This document shows positions 26,299-34,904 of a stretch of DNA of 64,000 bases, piece by piece (the first letter of the stretch is position 1; each line of letters starts with the position of its first letter). Source of the DNA: a bacterium (GTDB taxonomy: Bacteria > Babelota > Babeliae > Babelales > RVW-14); contig CP064957.1 in NCBI GenBank assembly GCA_016699045.1, positions 1,387,128 to 1,451,127 of the forward strand, written 5' to 3'. The position numbers and the translations under genes are program-made. The notes under the pieces were generated by a model that was not told where the DNA came from, did not search any database, and was given only the letters and a program-made list of their open reading frames with translations.

Positions 26299-26946
26299 TT
26301 ATTGTGCTCGTTGAGCTCGAAGTTGTGCTTGTTCTTTTAAATACTGTGCGATATCGTGAAATTTTTTTTCTGTTGCCAAATCAGCGGCGTTTCCAATGAG
26401 GGCGCCGTTTTCTACCAAAAATTCTATGCAGGCAACGTGGCCATACCGCACCGCTGCATGAAGTGGCGTCCACTCGCCGACGTTGATGGTATCGATATTT
26501 TTTGCTACCAGCGCTTTAACGCAGTTAATGTGGCCTTGTGCAGCAGCGTGATGAAGCGGGGTCAAACCATTTTCGTTTATCGCTAATTCATTGATATTTG
26601 AGTGTGAAAGAAGTAACGTGACGCATTCAAGACGGTTGTACCGTGCGGCAAAATGGAGCGGCGTTTCTCCCGTATCGCTTTGAGTATTAACGTTGGCATG
26701 AGCATTTAAAAGAACGGTAACGCATGCGAGATGGCCCCGCGCGGCAGCAAAATGAAGTGGCGTGAAGCCATCTGAATCTTTTATATTGATATCATTAGGA
26801 TTGGTTTTGATAAATAGCGTGAGTGCGGGGGCAAGACCCTGGGCTGCTGTGGCATGGAGATGTGTTTTGTATTTTAATCCGGCTTGCATAGTGCTGCTTG
26901 TGCCGGTGAGTGCAACTAAAAAGATGAAGGTTAATTTTTTTTTCAT
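26299..26946 (-). CDS. ANK-40: secreted six-unit ankyrin protein
   Basis: 215 residues: signal peptide (MKKKLTFIFLVALTGTSST), units THLHATAAQ, FTPLHFAAA, ETPLHFAAR, LTPLHHAAA, WTPLHAAVR, NAADLATEK, and a Gln/Arg-rich end (KEQAQLRAQRAQ). The C-terminal unit is shared with ANK-39. Confidence 0.91.
   Translation of the reverse strand: MKKKLTFIFLVALTGTSSTMQAGLKYKTHLHATAAQGLAPALTLFIKTNPNDINIKDSDGFTPLHFAAARGHLACVTVLLNAHANVNTQSDTGETPLHFAARYNRLECVTLLLSHSNINELAINENGLTPLHHAAAQGHINCVKALVAKNIDTINVGEWTPLHAAVRYGHVACIEFLVENGALIGNAADLATEKKFHDIAQYLKEQAQLRAQRAQ
26350..26449 (-). repeat. Near-identical cassette shared by ANK-39 and ANK-40, copy 2
   Basis: Partner of the stretch at 25716-25815. It encodes the shared LVENGALIGNAADLATEKK region of ANK-40. 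Confidence 0.8.
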
Positions 26947-26989
26947 GATTATTTTTTTCCTAAAACAAATAGTCTTTATTAATCGGTTG

Positions 26990-27475
26990 TTAGTTTTGGT
27001 TTGTGCTTTTTGGGTTGAAGTTACTGTATATCACAAAAGGTTTTAAATACGCGATAATTGACGTACAGTCTTTTTCTAGTGCGAGTGATAAAGGAGTATT
27101 TTCTCTTTTTGTGCGTGCTAATACATCAGCGCCGTTGGCTATAAGAATCCTGACGCAGTCAATAGAGTTTCTTAAAACAGCGCAATGCAGCGGTGTCCAG
27201 TCTAATTTGGTGCGTGCGTTAACATTGGCGTCATATTCAAGAAGAAGTTCAACGATGTCTGCCTGATTGTACCAGGCGGCAACATGCAGTGCTGTCCAGT
27301 CATCAGGGTCTCGTGCATCGACACAAAAACTTTTAATTGTTGCAAGATATTCGATGTTTGTCAGATTTCCTATGCGTGCCGTATTGTGAAGATCAAACCA
27401 GTTGTTTTTTCCTGCTGTTACAGACGCAGTCCATGCAAGGGCGATGAAGAGAAGAGGTATACATTTTGGGGTCAT
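26990..27475 (-). CDS. ANK-41: secreted ankyrin-repeat protein
   Basis: 161 residues: signal peptide (MTPKCIPLLFIALAWTASV), four repeats (FDLHNTARI, WTALHVAAW, WTPLHCAVL, NTPLSLALE) and a short polar tail. Confidence 0.9.
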   Translation of the reverse strand: MTPKCIPLLFIALAWTASVTAGKNNWFDLHNTARIGNLTNIEYLATIKSFCVDARDPDDWTALHVAAWYNQADIVELLLEYDANVNARTKLDWTPLHCAVLRNSIDCVRILIANGADVLARTKRENTPLSLALEKDCTSIIAYLKPFVIYSNFNPKSTNQN

Positions 27476-27548
27476 ACATACTTTCTTATTACATCAAAAA
27501 TTAATCGATCAGCTGCCAGTATATCAGCAGCTGACCTTGTGATAATAA

Positions 27549-28676
27549 TTAATTATTAGAAAAAGACGACGAGGTAGGTGATGCGGGCGGTGCAGGTAAT
27601 TCGGGTAATTCTGAGAATGAATCTCTGAGCCTTTGACTGAAATTGTCCAATGCTGAAGGCGCTCTTCTTGCTCTACGCAATTCTCTTAAATAGTCTGCCA
27701 GAAGGTGATGGCCATTGTCTCGTGCGATCTGTTCCGCCGTTTTATAGCACAAATTGAATTGCGGGGGAACAGGAAATAAAAGATCCGCGCCATGTTCTAA
27801 AAGAACCTCCACGACGTTGCGTCGGTTTTCTTGAGCGGCGATATGAAGTGGGGTTAGGCCTTCGTTTGTTAGAGCGCTCATGAGCGCTCCCTGTCTCAAC
27901 AAATAGTTAGCGCATAGTGCGTGGCCAGCAAGAGCGGCCGCATGCAAAGGTGTATGACCGTCAATGGTAGTTATTTGAATATCAGCTCCTGCCATCATAA
28001 GTTTGTTTGCGGTGCCAACGCTACCACACAAAGCAGCATAATAAAGTGGCGTTGCGCCATTGCTATCACGAGCATTTACCTTCGCACCATTTTTGGTGAA
28101 AATGTCTACGCACGCAGTATGATGGCCCATGGCGACAAAATGAAGCGGTGTCTTATCTTCATGAGTGAGCGCGTTTACAGCAGCATGAGCTGCGATGAGC
28201 CGTGCAATGTTTTCAAAATGGCCATCTCGTGCTGCGTGATGCAGTGGCATTAAACTGTTTTCATCTTCTTCATTAATAAGAGCGCCGCTTGCAAGAAGCA
28301 TGTCGATACATGGGCCGTTGTTGCCTTGACCGGCAGCAAAATGTAGCCCGTGAAAATTGGCAGCAATTAAAGCAATTTGAGGAGCTTCAAAGCCGGCATT
28401 GTGAACGATTGTTCTGAGCGCTTCAGGATTGCTGTTTATTGAATCAAGTAAGACTTCGAAGGTATTATCTGGTTTTTGTTTTTCGATTTTGCTGATGGCT
28501 TCATTTTTTTTCTTTTTATCTTCTCGTCGCCATGAAGCTGTAGTATCAACATCTTCGTGTTTATCATCTTTATCATCGATAATTTCTTCCATATTAACGT
28601 CTGACTCTGCTGCTGGTAGTGCGTACGAGATAAAAGTTCCGGTGATTAATAATGATCCTATAAATTTTTTAATCAT
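27549..28676 (-). CDS. ANK-42: large secreted ankyrin protein
   Basis: 375 residues. Signal peptide ~1-22, a ~70-residue acidic and Lys-rich spacer (EEIIDDKDDKHEDVDTT) before the repeats, seven ankyrin units (LHFAAGQG, LMPLHHAAR, KTPLHFVAM, ATPLYYAAL, HTPLHAAAL, LTPLHIAAQ, KTAEQIARD) and a Pro/Ser tail (LPELPAPPASPTSSSFSNN). It lies 11 nt downstream of ANK-43. Confidence 0.91.
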   Translation of the reverse strand: MIKKFIGSLLITGTFISYALPAAESDVNMEEIIDDKDDKHEDVDTTASWRREDKKKKNEAISKIEKQKPDNTFEVLLDSINSNPEALRTIVHNAGFEAPQIALIAANFHGLHFAAGQGNNGPCIDMLLASGALINEEDENSLMPLHHAARDGHFENIARLIAAHAAVNALTHEDKTPLHFVAMGHHTACVDIFTKNGAKVNARDSNGATPLYYAALCGSVGTANKLMMAGADIQITTIDGHTPLHAAALAGHALCANYLLRQGALMSALTNEGLTPLHIAAQENRRNVVEVLLEHGADLLFPVPPQFNLCYKTAEQIARDNGHHLLADYLRELRRARRAPSALDNFSQRLRDSFSELPELPAPPASPTSSSFSNN

Positions 28677-28687
28677 AATTCATCTCC

Positions 28688-30043
28688 CTATTGGTTTGGG
28701 TCCAGATTCATTAGAGCAAGTCTCTTGAGCATTTTGTCATAAAAGTCTGTATTATGAGAGGCCGTCTCATTGTTCTCTTCACCTGATTCTTCTTTTTTCT
28801 CTAAGTATTTTTTTGAGTGTTTTTCTTTTCGTTTCTGTTCTGGTTGCGCAAGACAGTGATCTACGAGGCTTGTTTTTTTTTGTTCTTGCAAGAAACGCGA
28901 AATGTTTTGATAGCCATTTAATTCTGCGGCTCCTGCTGGTGTTTTTCCTTTATATTGTCCGGTTATAATACGTTGTTCTGTATGTGCTCCGGTTGCTACA
29001 AGTTCTTCTACACATTCAAGATGGCCATTGCTGGCTGCCAAATGAAGTGGTGTCAAGCCTCCTTCTTGTATATTTGATGTGTTAATGTTGGCGCCTGCAT
29101 CAATTAAAAGGTGTAAGCAGTCAAGATGGCCATTAACAGCGGCTGCGTGGAGAGGTGTGCGTCCATCGTTGTGATTAATGTCAACATCAGCGCCTGCTTT
29201 GAGAAGTTCTGCTACGCATTTTGTATGACCACGGCTACTTGCCAATAAAAGTGGCGTTACGTTGTTGCTGTTGTGCAGGTTGGGGTCAGTACCATTTTTT
29301 AAGAGTTTTTCTACGCAGAGATGGTGGCCACGATAAACTTCTTCAAGAAGAGATCTTTCGTTTACAATTCCCTCCTTCATTAAATGGTCAATATAGGCTT
29401 TATACTCAAATTCATGTTTGTCTAAAATGTTGACAATATCATAATGTTCGCGCCGCTTTGCCGCGTCTCGTGGTGTTTCGTTGGGACGTGCGGTTGTTTT
29501 GTGATCAAGATAATAGCGGCAAAAAAAGGTACGAATATGTTGATCTGCATGAGCAGCTAAAAGTTCTTGCACGCAAGCACGGTGACCATTGGTAGCCGCA
29601 TAATGAAGCGGGGTTGGACCTCCTTGTTCGGTATTAATACGATTAACAACAGCTCCTGCGCAGATGAGCAGTTGTAAGCATTTAACATGGCCATAAAAAG
29701 CAGCAGCATGCAAAGGGGTTCGTCCTCCATAGTCGGCAGCGTCAACATGAGCGCCTGCTCTAAGAAGTTCGTTAACGCAATCGCTGCGGCCAAAACAACT
29801 TGCTAAAAAGAGAGGAGTTGCTCCTGTGCTGTTGCCCGTATTTGGGTTAATTTCATTTCTGAGCAAATTGCGTACGCAGGCAAGATGGCCGTAATATGCT
29901 TCGGCTCCCAGCGGTTTTTCGGCAATGGTTGGGTCGCGGAAGTCGTGATGTTGAAGTTCTTCGCATAGTGCTGCTGGGCTGGCGGTAAATGGGAAGACTA
30001 GTATGAGAGTTAGTAAGTATAGTAAGATTGACGCATTGGGCAT
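28688..30043 (-). CDS. ANK-43: largest ankyrin protein, internally duplicated
   Basis: 451 residues, the longest product of the array. After the signal peptide (~1-25) the protein is a tandem duplication of a module of about 180-200 residues. Residues ~45-215 (GHLACVRNLL, RTPLHAAAF, PTPLHYAAT) match ~225-395 (GHHLCVEKLL, RTPLHAAAV, LTPLHLAAS) in repeat order, including the odd EQGG/QEGG insert before the fourth unit. The tail is highly charged (KRKEKHSKKYLEKKEE). Fusion of two neighbouring genes or in-gene duplication could explain it. Confidence 0.91.
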   Translation of the reverse strand: MPNASILLYLLTLILVFPFTASPAALCEELQHHDFRDPTIAEKPLGAEAYYGHLACVRNLLRNEINPNTGNSTGATPLFLASCFGRSDCVNELLRAGAHVDAADYGGRTPLHAAAFYGHVKCLQLLICAGAVVNRINTEQGGPTPLHYAATNGHRACVQELLAAHADQHIRTFFCRYYLDHKTTARPNETPRDAAKRREHYDIVNILDKHEFEYKAYIDHLMKEGIVNERSLLEEVYRGHHLCVEKLLKNGTDPNLHNSNNVTPLLLASSRGHTKCVAELLKAGADVDINHNDGRTPLHAAAVNGHLDCLHLLIDAGANINTSNIQEGGLTPLHLAASNGHLECVEELVATGAHTEQRIITGQYKGKTPAGAAELNGYQNISRFLQEQKKTSLVDHCLAQPEQKRKEKHSKKYLEKKEESGEENNETASHNTDFYDKMLKRLALMNLDPNQ

Positions 30044-30202
30044 AAGACAGCATCCTTTTTATCCACGTGGTAATGTCATGAAGTACCGTTATCGAGCTTG
30101 ATTACAAAATATGGTAATGAGTTTCTCTCAAATTAAAAGTCTTATGCAATATTTTTGCTTATAATTATGGTGTGAGCATGATGATGTTCAATTGATTCTA
30201 TT

Positions 30203-30844
30203 TTATTTTTGTTTACTTTTTTTATCTTTTTTTTCGAACGAGACAGATCTTTGCTCGACAAGGTTATAAAAAGGTTCATTAATTAATAAATAATTGACTA
30301 TCTCATATTGGTAATGTTTTTTTGCAATGTCTTTGATTGTTTCGTCCTTCGCCGTGCGGGCGTTGCGATCAGCGCCGATGGATAACAATGTCGCCAATAT
30401 GTCGAGCGCACCGACTTGGGCAGCGCAATGCAGCGGTGTAAACCCTCGGCGATCTTGAATATTTACACAAGCTCCTCGAGCTAAGAGTGTTGAAATACAC
30501 TCCTTGTGTTTCCAACTTACGGCATGGTGGAGAGGGGTTTTCCCGATGTTGTCTTGTGCGTTAATGTCAGCTTTGAAGTCTAAAATCCTTGCTAAGCAAT
30601 GAAGATTCCCGAACATTGCTGCCACGTGCAAAGGCGTTTCGCCGGCACTATTTCTTTCATTGATATCAGCGCCATTGATAACGAGAAGTACGATGCTCGG
30701 AGCATTGTTCCAGCGTACGACTTGATGTAAAGATTGCGATTTTTTTAAAATCTGAGCAAGTGCTTGTTCAGATTTAGCAGCTGGCATAGCACATGAGGTC
30801 GTAATGAGTAAAGCCAAAAGTGAGCGTACGATGTTTGTTTTCAT
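30203..30844 (-). CDS. ANK-44: secreted ankyrin-repeat protein
   Basis: The start is set at 30844 (MKTNIVRSLLALLITTSCA), 213 residues. A TTG six codons upstream is the alternative, and neither has a clear ribosome site. Five units (LHQVVRWN, ETPLHVAAM, KTPLHHAVS, FTPLHCAAQ, ETIKDIAKK) and a Lys-rich end (FEKKDKKSKQK). Confidence 0.87.
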   Translation of the reverse strand: MKTNIVRSLLALLITTSCAMPAAKSEQALAQILKKSQSLHQVVRWNNAPSIVLLVINGADINERNSAGETPLHVAAMFGNLHCLARILDFKADINAQDNIGKTPLHHAVSWKHKECISTLLARGACVNIQDRRGFTPLHCAAQVGALDILATLLSIGADRNARTAKDETIKDIAKKHYQYEIVNYLLINEPFYNLVEQRSVSFEKKDKKSKQK

Positions 30845-30915
30845 GGTGTTGTTTTTTCGCAAAATTGTTAATGATGTTGTAAAACGTGTGTTTTCACGTT
30901 ATTTGTTTGATCAAT

Positions 30916-31590
30916 TTAAAGACATAAAAATGACCACCAGCTTGACTCCTTGTTTTCTTGCGATTGTTGCTTTGTCTCATTTTTTTTACGTTCTCGGGAC
31001 AAGAGAGTTGCTATAGTAGTGAAACCTTGGTCGAGGGCTACTCGATCTGCAGTTTTGTTGCATTTTGTTAACAAGGTACCGTCAGCATTGTATTCTAAAA
31101 GCATGCCTACGCAAGTATGTTGGCCATGATAGGCGGCCTCATGAAGAGGTGTTGCGCCGCTCCAGTCTTGCGCGTTCACGTTAGCGCCCGCATTGATTAA
31201 AATTACGGCGCATCCAAGATTGCCAGCACGAACAGCCAGATGGAGCGCTGTGGTGGACCGATCTTTGAAATCAGCTGCATCGTCACGTAGCGTTGAGTCG
31301 GGATTGGTTGGTATATGGACGTTGGCGCCATAAGAAAGAAGTAGCTCAAGATAAACACTATTGCCATTAAAAGCAGCGTGATGCAGAGGTGTCCAGCCTT
31401 TATGATCAAGAGCGTTGAGTGCTGCGGTATCCTTGTTTGTTACCATAAGCTGCAATAACGATTTATGGTTGTTCCATGTTGCGGCTTTATGAAAAATGGT
31501 TGTTTCTCGCTTGTGTGCAGCCGACTCAAGTCTTGCCGAGAGCGTGAGGACAATTAAAAATAAGCATATAAAATTTTTGTTCAGGCACAA
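30916..31590 (-). CDS. ANK-45: secreted ankyrin-repeat protein, non-ATG start
   Basis: Up to 224 residues. No ATG is available: either TTG at 31590, or CTG two codons on (CTGAACAAAAAT, equivalent to MNKN). Signal peptide (NKNFICLFLIVLTLSA), five units (TIFHKAATW, WTPLHHAAF, TTALHLAVR, ATPLHEAAY, KTADRVALD) and a polar tail ending WWSFLCL. Confidence 0.83.
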   Translation of the reverse strand: MCLNKNFICLFLIVLTLSARLESAAHKRETTIFHKAATWNNHKSLLQLMVTNKDTAALNALDHKGWTPLHHAAFNGNSVYLELLLSYGANVHIPTNPDSTLRDDAADFKDRSTTALHLAVRAGNLGCAVILINAGANVNAQDWSGATPLHEAAYHGQHTCVGMLLEYNADGTLLTKCNKTADRVALDQGFTTIATLLSRERKKNETKQQSQENKESSWWSFLCL

Positions 31591-31630
31591 TCTTTTTATG
31601 AAATTTGTTTAAATGGTGACTTCAAAAAAA

Positions 31631-32182
31631 CTATTCGAATTGCTTTACAAATCTCAAACATCGAGCGAGTTTACCATGGCCGTAATATCGCGCAATGTAT
31701 TCGATGTTGTTTCCAGTTTTTGTTCGTGCGAAAATATCTGCTTTGCAGGTAGTGAGCAACTCACGGATGCATTTCGGCGATCCGCAGCACGTGGCGCAGT
31801 GCAATGGTGTCCAACCGTGATTGTCCAATGCTTCAACGTTGGCACCGTAGCGCACCAAGAGTGCCATGCATTGATGGTGGTTGTTGCTGGCAGCTGAATG
31901 CAGTGATGTCATGCCATCTCGATTTCGTGCGTGCACGTTGGCACCATTTTTTAACAGTAATTCAGCGCATTGAATATTGCCCCACATGGCTGCCAGGTGC
32001 AAAGGCGTATCGCCCATGCAGTCTGCTGCATTAACATCAGCGCCGCTTGTGATAAGGATTTGCAACGTTTGACTATCATTAAGTCTTGCTGCTTCATGAA
32101 GATCTGTCCAACCTTCAAGTGGCATAGCGCTGGTGGTGAGAGTGAAGACAATTGAAAATAATGGTATAAATTTTTTGTTCAT
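31631..32182 (-). CDS. ANK-46: secreted ankyrin-repeat protein
   Basis: 183 residues with signal peptide and five units (TDLHEAARL, DTPLHLAAM, MTSLHSAAS, WTPLHCATC, NNIEYIARY). It ends right after the last unit. Confidence 0.91.
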   Translation of the reverse strand: MNKKFIPLFSIVFTLTTSAMPLEGWTDLHEAARLNDSQTLQILITSGADVNAADCMGDTPLHLAAMWGNIQCAELLLKNGANVHARNRDGMTSLHSAASNNHHQCMALLVRYGANVEALDNHGWTPLHCATCCGSPKCIRELLTTCKADIFARTKTGNNIEYIARYYGHGKLARCLRFVKQFE

Positions 32183-32200
32183 GATTGGGCCTTCTCATTT

Positions 32201-32809
32201 TTAATTGATATCGATATTCATCAGTTCTTGCGTCTGTTGCCGTACTTGTTCAATCGTTTCCAAATAATGTATAGTTTTTATTTTTGCCAATCGTGTAGGT
32301 TTAAATATTTCTCTTGCAACATCTATGGGTGTTTTGCCTTTCTTGGTTTTAGCATAAATGTTAGCATTGCCATGTTCCACAAGGTATTGTACGCATTCGA
32401 GGTGGCCCCAATGAGCGGCATGATGAAGAGGTGTCCAGAGCTTAGCGTCTTGAAGATCGACGGCGACGCCATATTGTATAAGAGCTTTGACACAGTCAAT
32501 GTGACCATTGTGTGCGGCGTAATGGAGCGGTGTGCTCTCGGATTGACCTAAAGCATGAACATACGCTTTATTTGATAAAAGAATTTGTACGCATTTTGTA
32601 TAGCCCTTAAATGCAGCATAATGCAGCGGAGTCAAGCCGTTTTCATCCGGTGCGTCGATATTGTATATTTGTTTGTTGACCAACGTTTGCAATAACTCAG
32701 CATTGCCATAAAAAGCTGCGAGGTGCAAAAAATGACCTAGTGCCGCAAGTGTTGCTTGTGTTGCGCATGAAAGTGTAACTAAAAAAAGAACGATAAGTTT
32801 TTTATTCAT
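32201..32809 (-). CDS. ANK-47: secreted ankyrin-repeat protein
   Basis: The start is set at 32809 (MNKKLIVLFLVTLSCATQA), 202 residues. Five units (HFLHLAAFY, LTPLHYAAF, STPLHYAAH, WTPLHHAAH, KTPIDVARE). It is a sister of ANK-48: both share LSCATQA in the signal peptide and ECVQYLVE in the fourth unit. The start carries the ANK-48 stop (ATGAATAA, 8-nt overlap). Confidence 0.9.
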   Translation of the reverse strand: MNKKLIVLFLVTLSCATQATLAALGHFLHLAAFYGNAELLQTLVNKQIYNIDAPDENGLTPLHYAAFKGYTKCVQILLSNKAYVHALGQSESTPLHYAAHNGHIDCVKALIQYGVAVDLQDAKLWTPLHHAAHWGHLECVQYLVEHGNANIYAKTKKGKTPIDVAREIFKPTRLAKIKTIHYLETIEQVRQQTQELMNIDIN

Positions 32810-33383
32810 AGTTTGCATTCCAGTAATTATTGATTTCTGTTAGATTTTCGCGTAATTGTAAATAGTCTGCGACGTTTTGATGTCCTTTTGTTGTTGCAAT
32901 TTCTTTGGGCGTTTGGTCCGTATTTGTTGTTGCAAAAATATTGGCACCTTTTTCTACAAGATATTGTACGCACTCGAGCTGACCCCACACAGCCGCTTTG
33001 TGAAGCGGAGTCCAGAGATCAATATCTTGGTGGTTGATCGTGGCACCATGTTCTACAAGCAATTTAAGACAGTCAATGGATTTTTTTCCAGCTGCAAGAT
33101 GGAGCGGTGTGCATTCGTACCGGTTCAATGCATTTACTTTGGCGCCATGCTGCAACAGAATATCTATGCATTCAAGATGGCTGAAATAAGCTGCATAATG
33201 AAGTGGCGTTAAACCATCTTCATCCGGAGTATTTATATTTTCAAGATCATTATTGATCAATGTTTGTAAAGATTGATAATCACCATGTTTTGTTATTTCG
33301 TGCCAAGAAATATTTGCTGCATGGCTTGCTTGTGTTGCGCATGAAAGTGTAATTAAGAAAATAAAAATAACTTTGTTGTTCAT
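32802..33383 (-). CDS. ANK-48: secreted ankyrin-repeat protein
   Basis: 193 residues, tandem duplicate of ANK-47. Signal peptide, units SWHEITKHG, LTPLHYAAY, CTPLHLAAG, WTPLHKAAV, QTPKEIATT. Its final Tyr-Glu-stop is encoded within the ANK-47 start. Confidence 0.9.
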   Translation of the reverse strand: MNNKVIFIFLITLSCATQASHAANISWHEITKHGDYQSLQTLINNDLENINTPDEDGLTPLHYAAYFSHLECIDILLQHGAKVNALNRYECTPLHLAAGKKSIDCLKLLVEHGATINHQDIDLWTPLHKAAVWGQLECVQYLVEKGANIFATTNTDQTPKEIATTKGHQNVADYLQLRENLTEINNYWNANYE

Positions 33384-33421
33384 GATAATTCTTTAGTTTT
33401 GTTGTGTATCGTTTCTTTTCA

Positions 33422-33940
33422 TTACGCTGCGGGCGGTATTATTGTACTTGCGCTAGTTCTAGCGCCTCGTTCTAGCAGTAATTCAATGCATTCTTTATGG
33501 CCATGAGTAATAGCAAGAAGAATAGGCGTTTCTTGCTGGTTGGTTTTGGCATCAATGTTTGCATGGTATTTTAATAATACTACTATCCCGTCAAGATGGC
33601 CAAATTTTGCTGCATAGTGCAACGCTGTCCAGCCAGCTTTGTCGGCAGCATTAACGTTGGCGCCATTATCCAAAAGAAGCATCATACATTCGATATAATT
33701 ATTGGCGCCGATATAGTTTGTACCGAGACGTTTGTTCTGTATTTGCCAAGAAGCTTTATGAAGAGGAGTTGTGCCGTCTTTATCTTGCGCATTAATGGCT
33801 GCTTTATCGGTCTTGATTAATTCTCTAAGCAAAGGAGTGTTGCCAGCATAAGTAGCCATGTGCCATCGAACCGCTGCTGGTGCGGCAGTGGTGGTAAATG
33901 TGAGTGAGACTAAAAATAATACTCTAATTTTTTTATGCAT
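33422..33940 (-). CDS. ANK-49: secreted ankyrin-repeat protein
   Basis: 172 residues: signal peptide (MHKKIRVLFLVSLTFTTTA), units RWHMATYAG, TTPLHKASW, WTALHYAAK, ETPILLAIT. The second unit has a longer finger (RLGTNYIGANNYIEC), unlike its neighbours. Confidence 0.9.
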   Translation of the reverse strand: MHKKIRVLFLVSLTFTTTAAPAAVRWHMATYAGNTPLLRELIKTDKAAINAQDKDGTTPLHKASWQIQNKRLGTNYIGANNYIECMMLLLDNGANVNAADKAGWTALHYAAKFGHLDGIVVLLKYHANIDAKTNQQETPILLAITHGHKECIELLLERGARTSASTIIPPAA

Positions 33941-33970
33941 CTTTTTTTTCTTTCTTTTCTTTTGCCTGTG

Positions 33971-34262
33971 TTAGTAACCCATTTTTTCTGCGGTGGCGCC
34001 GTTTTTTGTATGTTTATAGATATCGCGCCAGCTTCTATTAAAATTTTACGCAGTCAAGATTGCCGCGCCAGGCAGCAATCTAAAGCGGGGTCCAGCCGTA
34101 GTTGTCTTGTGCATCAACGTTGGCTTTGCTTTCTATCAAAATTCTTACTTGTGCGATATCGCCATCTCGTGCCGCCTTGTGCAGTGGCGTTTCAGCAGCC
34201 GACATGGCGTTGGTTGCGAGAGCGAGCGCGATTAAAAATGATACGAGAGATTTTTTTTTCAT
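33971..34262 (-). pseudogene. ANK-50: decayed ankyrin gene
   Basis: A good signal peptide (MKKKSLVSFLIALALATNA) and a first repeat (ETPLHKAARDGDIAQVRILI) lead to WTPL and a TAG at 34080. Beyond it IAAWRGNLDCVK, IEAGA and finally KNGATAEKMGY can be read only by changing frame at least twice. At least three lesions make this a genuine pseudogene, which fits with a read error being unlikely. A 60-residue fragment could still be made. Confidence 0.85.
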
Positions 34263-34293
34263 AATAAAACTTTCTTAACGATTGGCATGATAG

Positions 34294-34869
34294 CTAATTT
34301 TGTGTTTGAAGTGGAGGTTCTGTGCAATCTTCGGTTAAAAGATCGGCGATTAATTTTAAAATACGACGATGCGCAGGATTTTCTGACTCTTTTTCAGACA
34401 GTTGGTTATTGGTAATGGCTGGCGAAGTTGAAGTGCTTGCTTTGAGTAGCATTTGTACACATTTATGATTGTTGTTGAGTAGAGCCAGGTGCAACGGTGT
34501 TTGGCCGATGTGATTTTGCGTGTTAACTCTGGCGCCATAACCTAATAAAATACGAACGTTTGAGGGGTTGCCATTCGCCGCAGCGTAGTGCAACGGTGTC
34601 CAGCCGATATGGTCGATGACATTAACATGAGCGCCACAAAACACTAGAGCTGATAAGCAAGTATAGTGACCGTATTTGGCGGCATAATGAAGTGGTGTAG
34701 CGCCTGTTCTAATTCGTCCATTAATGTTTCTTGCTTTTGTCTTGAGTAGCATGATCAATGTTCTTATGTCGCCTTGTCGAGCAGCTTGATGGAGACTTTT
34801 TGGTGGTTGTGAGTTTGTGTTGGAGGTAAGCGCGAGTGTACTTAAAAATAACCCTAATGTTTTATTCAT
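34294..34869 (-). CDS. ANK-51: secreted ankyrin-repeat protein
   Basis: 191 residues: signal peptide (MNKTLGLFLSTLALTSNTN), four repeats (KSLHQAARQ, ATPLHYAAK, WTPLHYAAA, QTPLHLALL) and a ~50-residue tail without repeats (SEKESENPAHRRILKLIAD). Confidence 0.9.
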   Translation of the reverse strand: MNKTLGLFLSTLALTSNTNSQPPKSLHQAARQGDIRTLIMLLKTKARNINGRIRTGATPLHYAAKYGHYTCLSALVFCGAHVNVIDHIGWTPLHYAAANGNPSNVRILLGYGARVNTQNHIGQTPLHLALLNNNHKCVQMLLKASTSTSPAITNNQLSEKESENPAHRRILKLIADLLTEDCTEPPLQTQN

Positions 34870-34904
34870 AGTTAACTATCTCCTCGAATAATAAGGGTTG
34901 TGTT

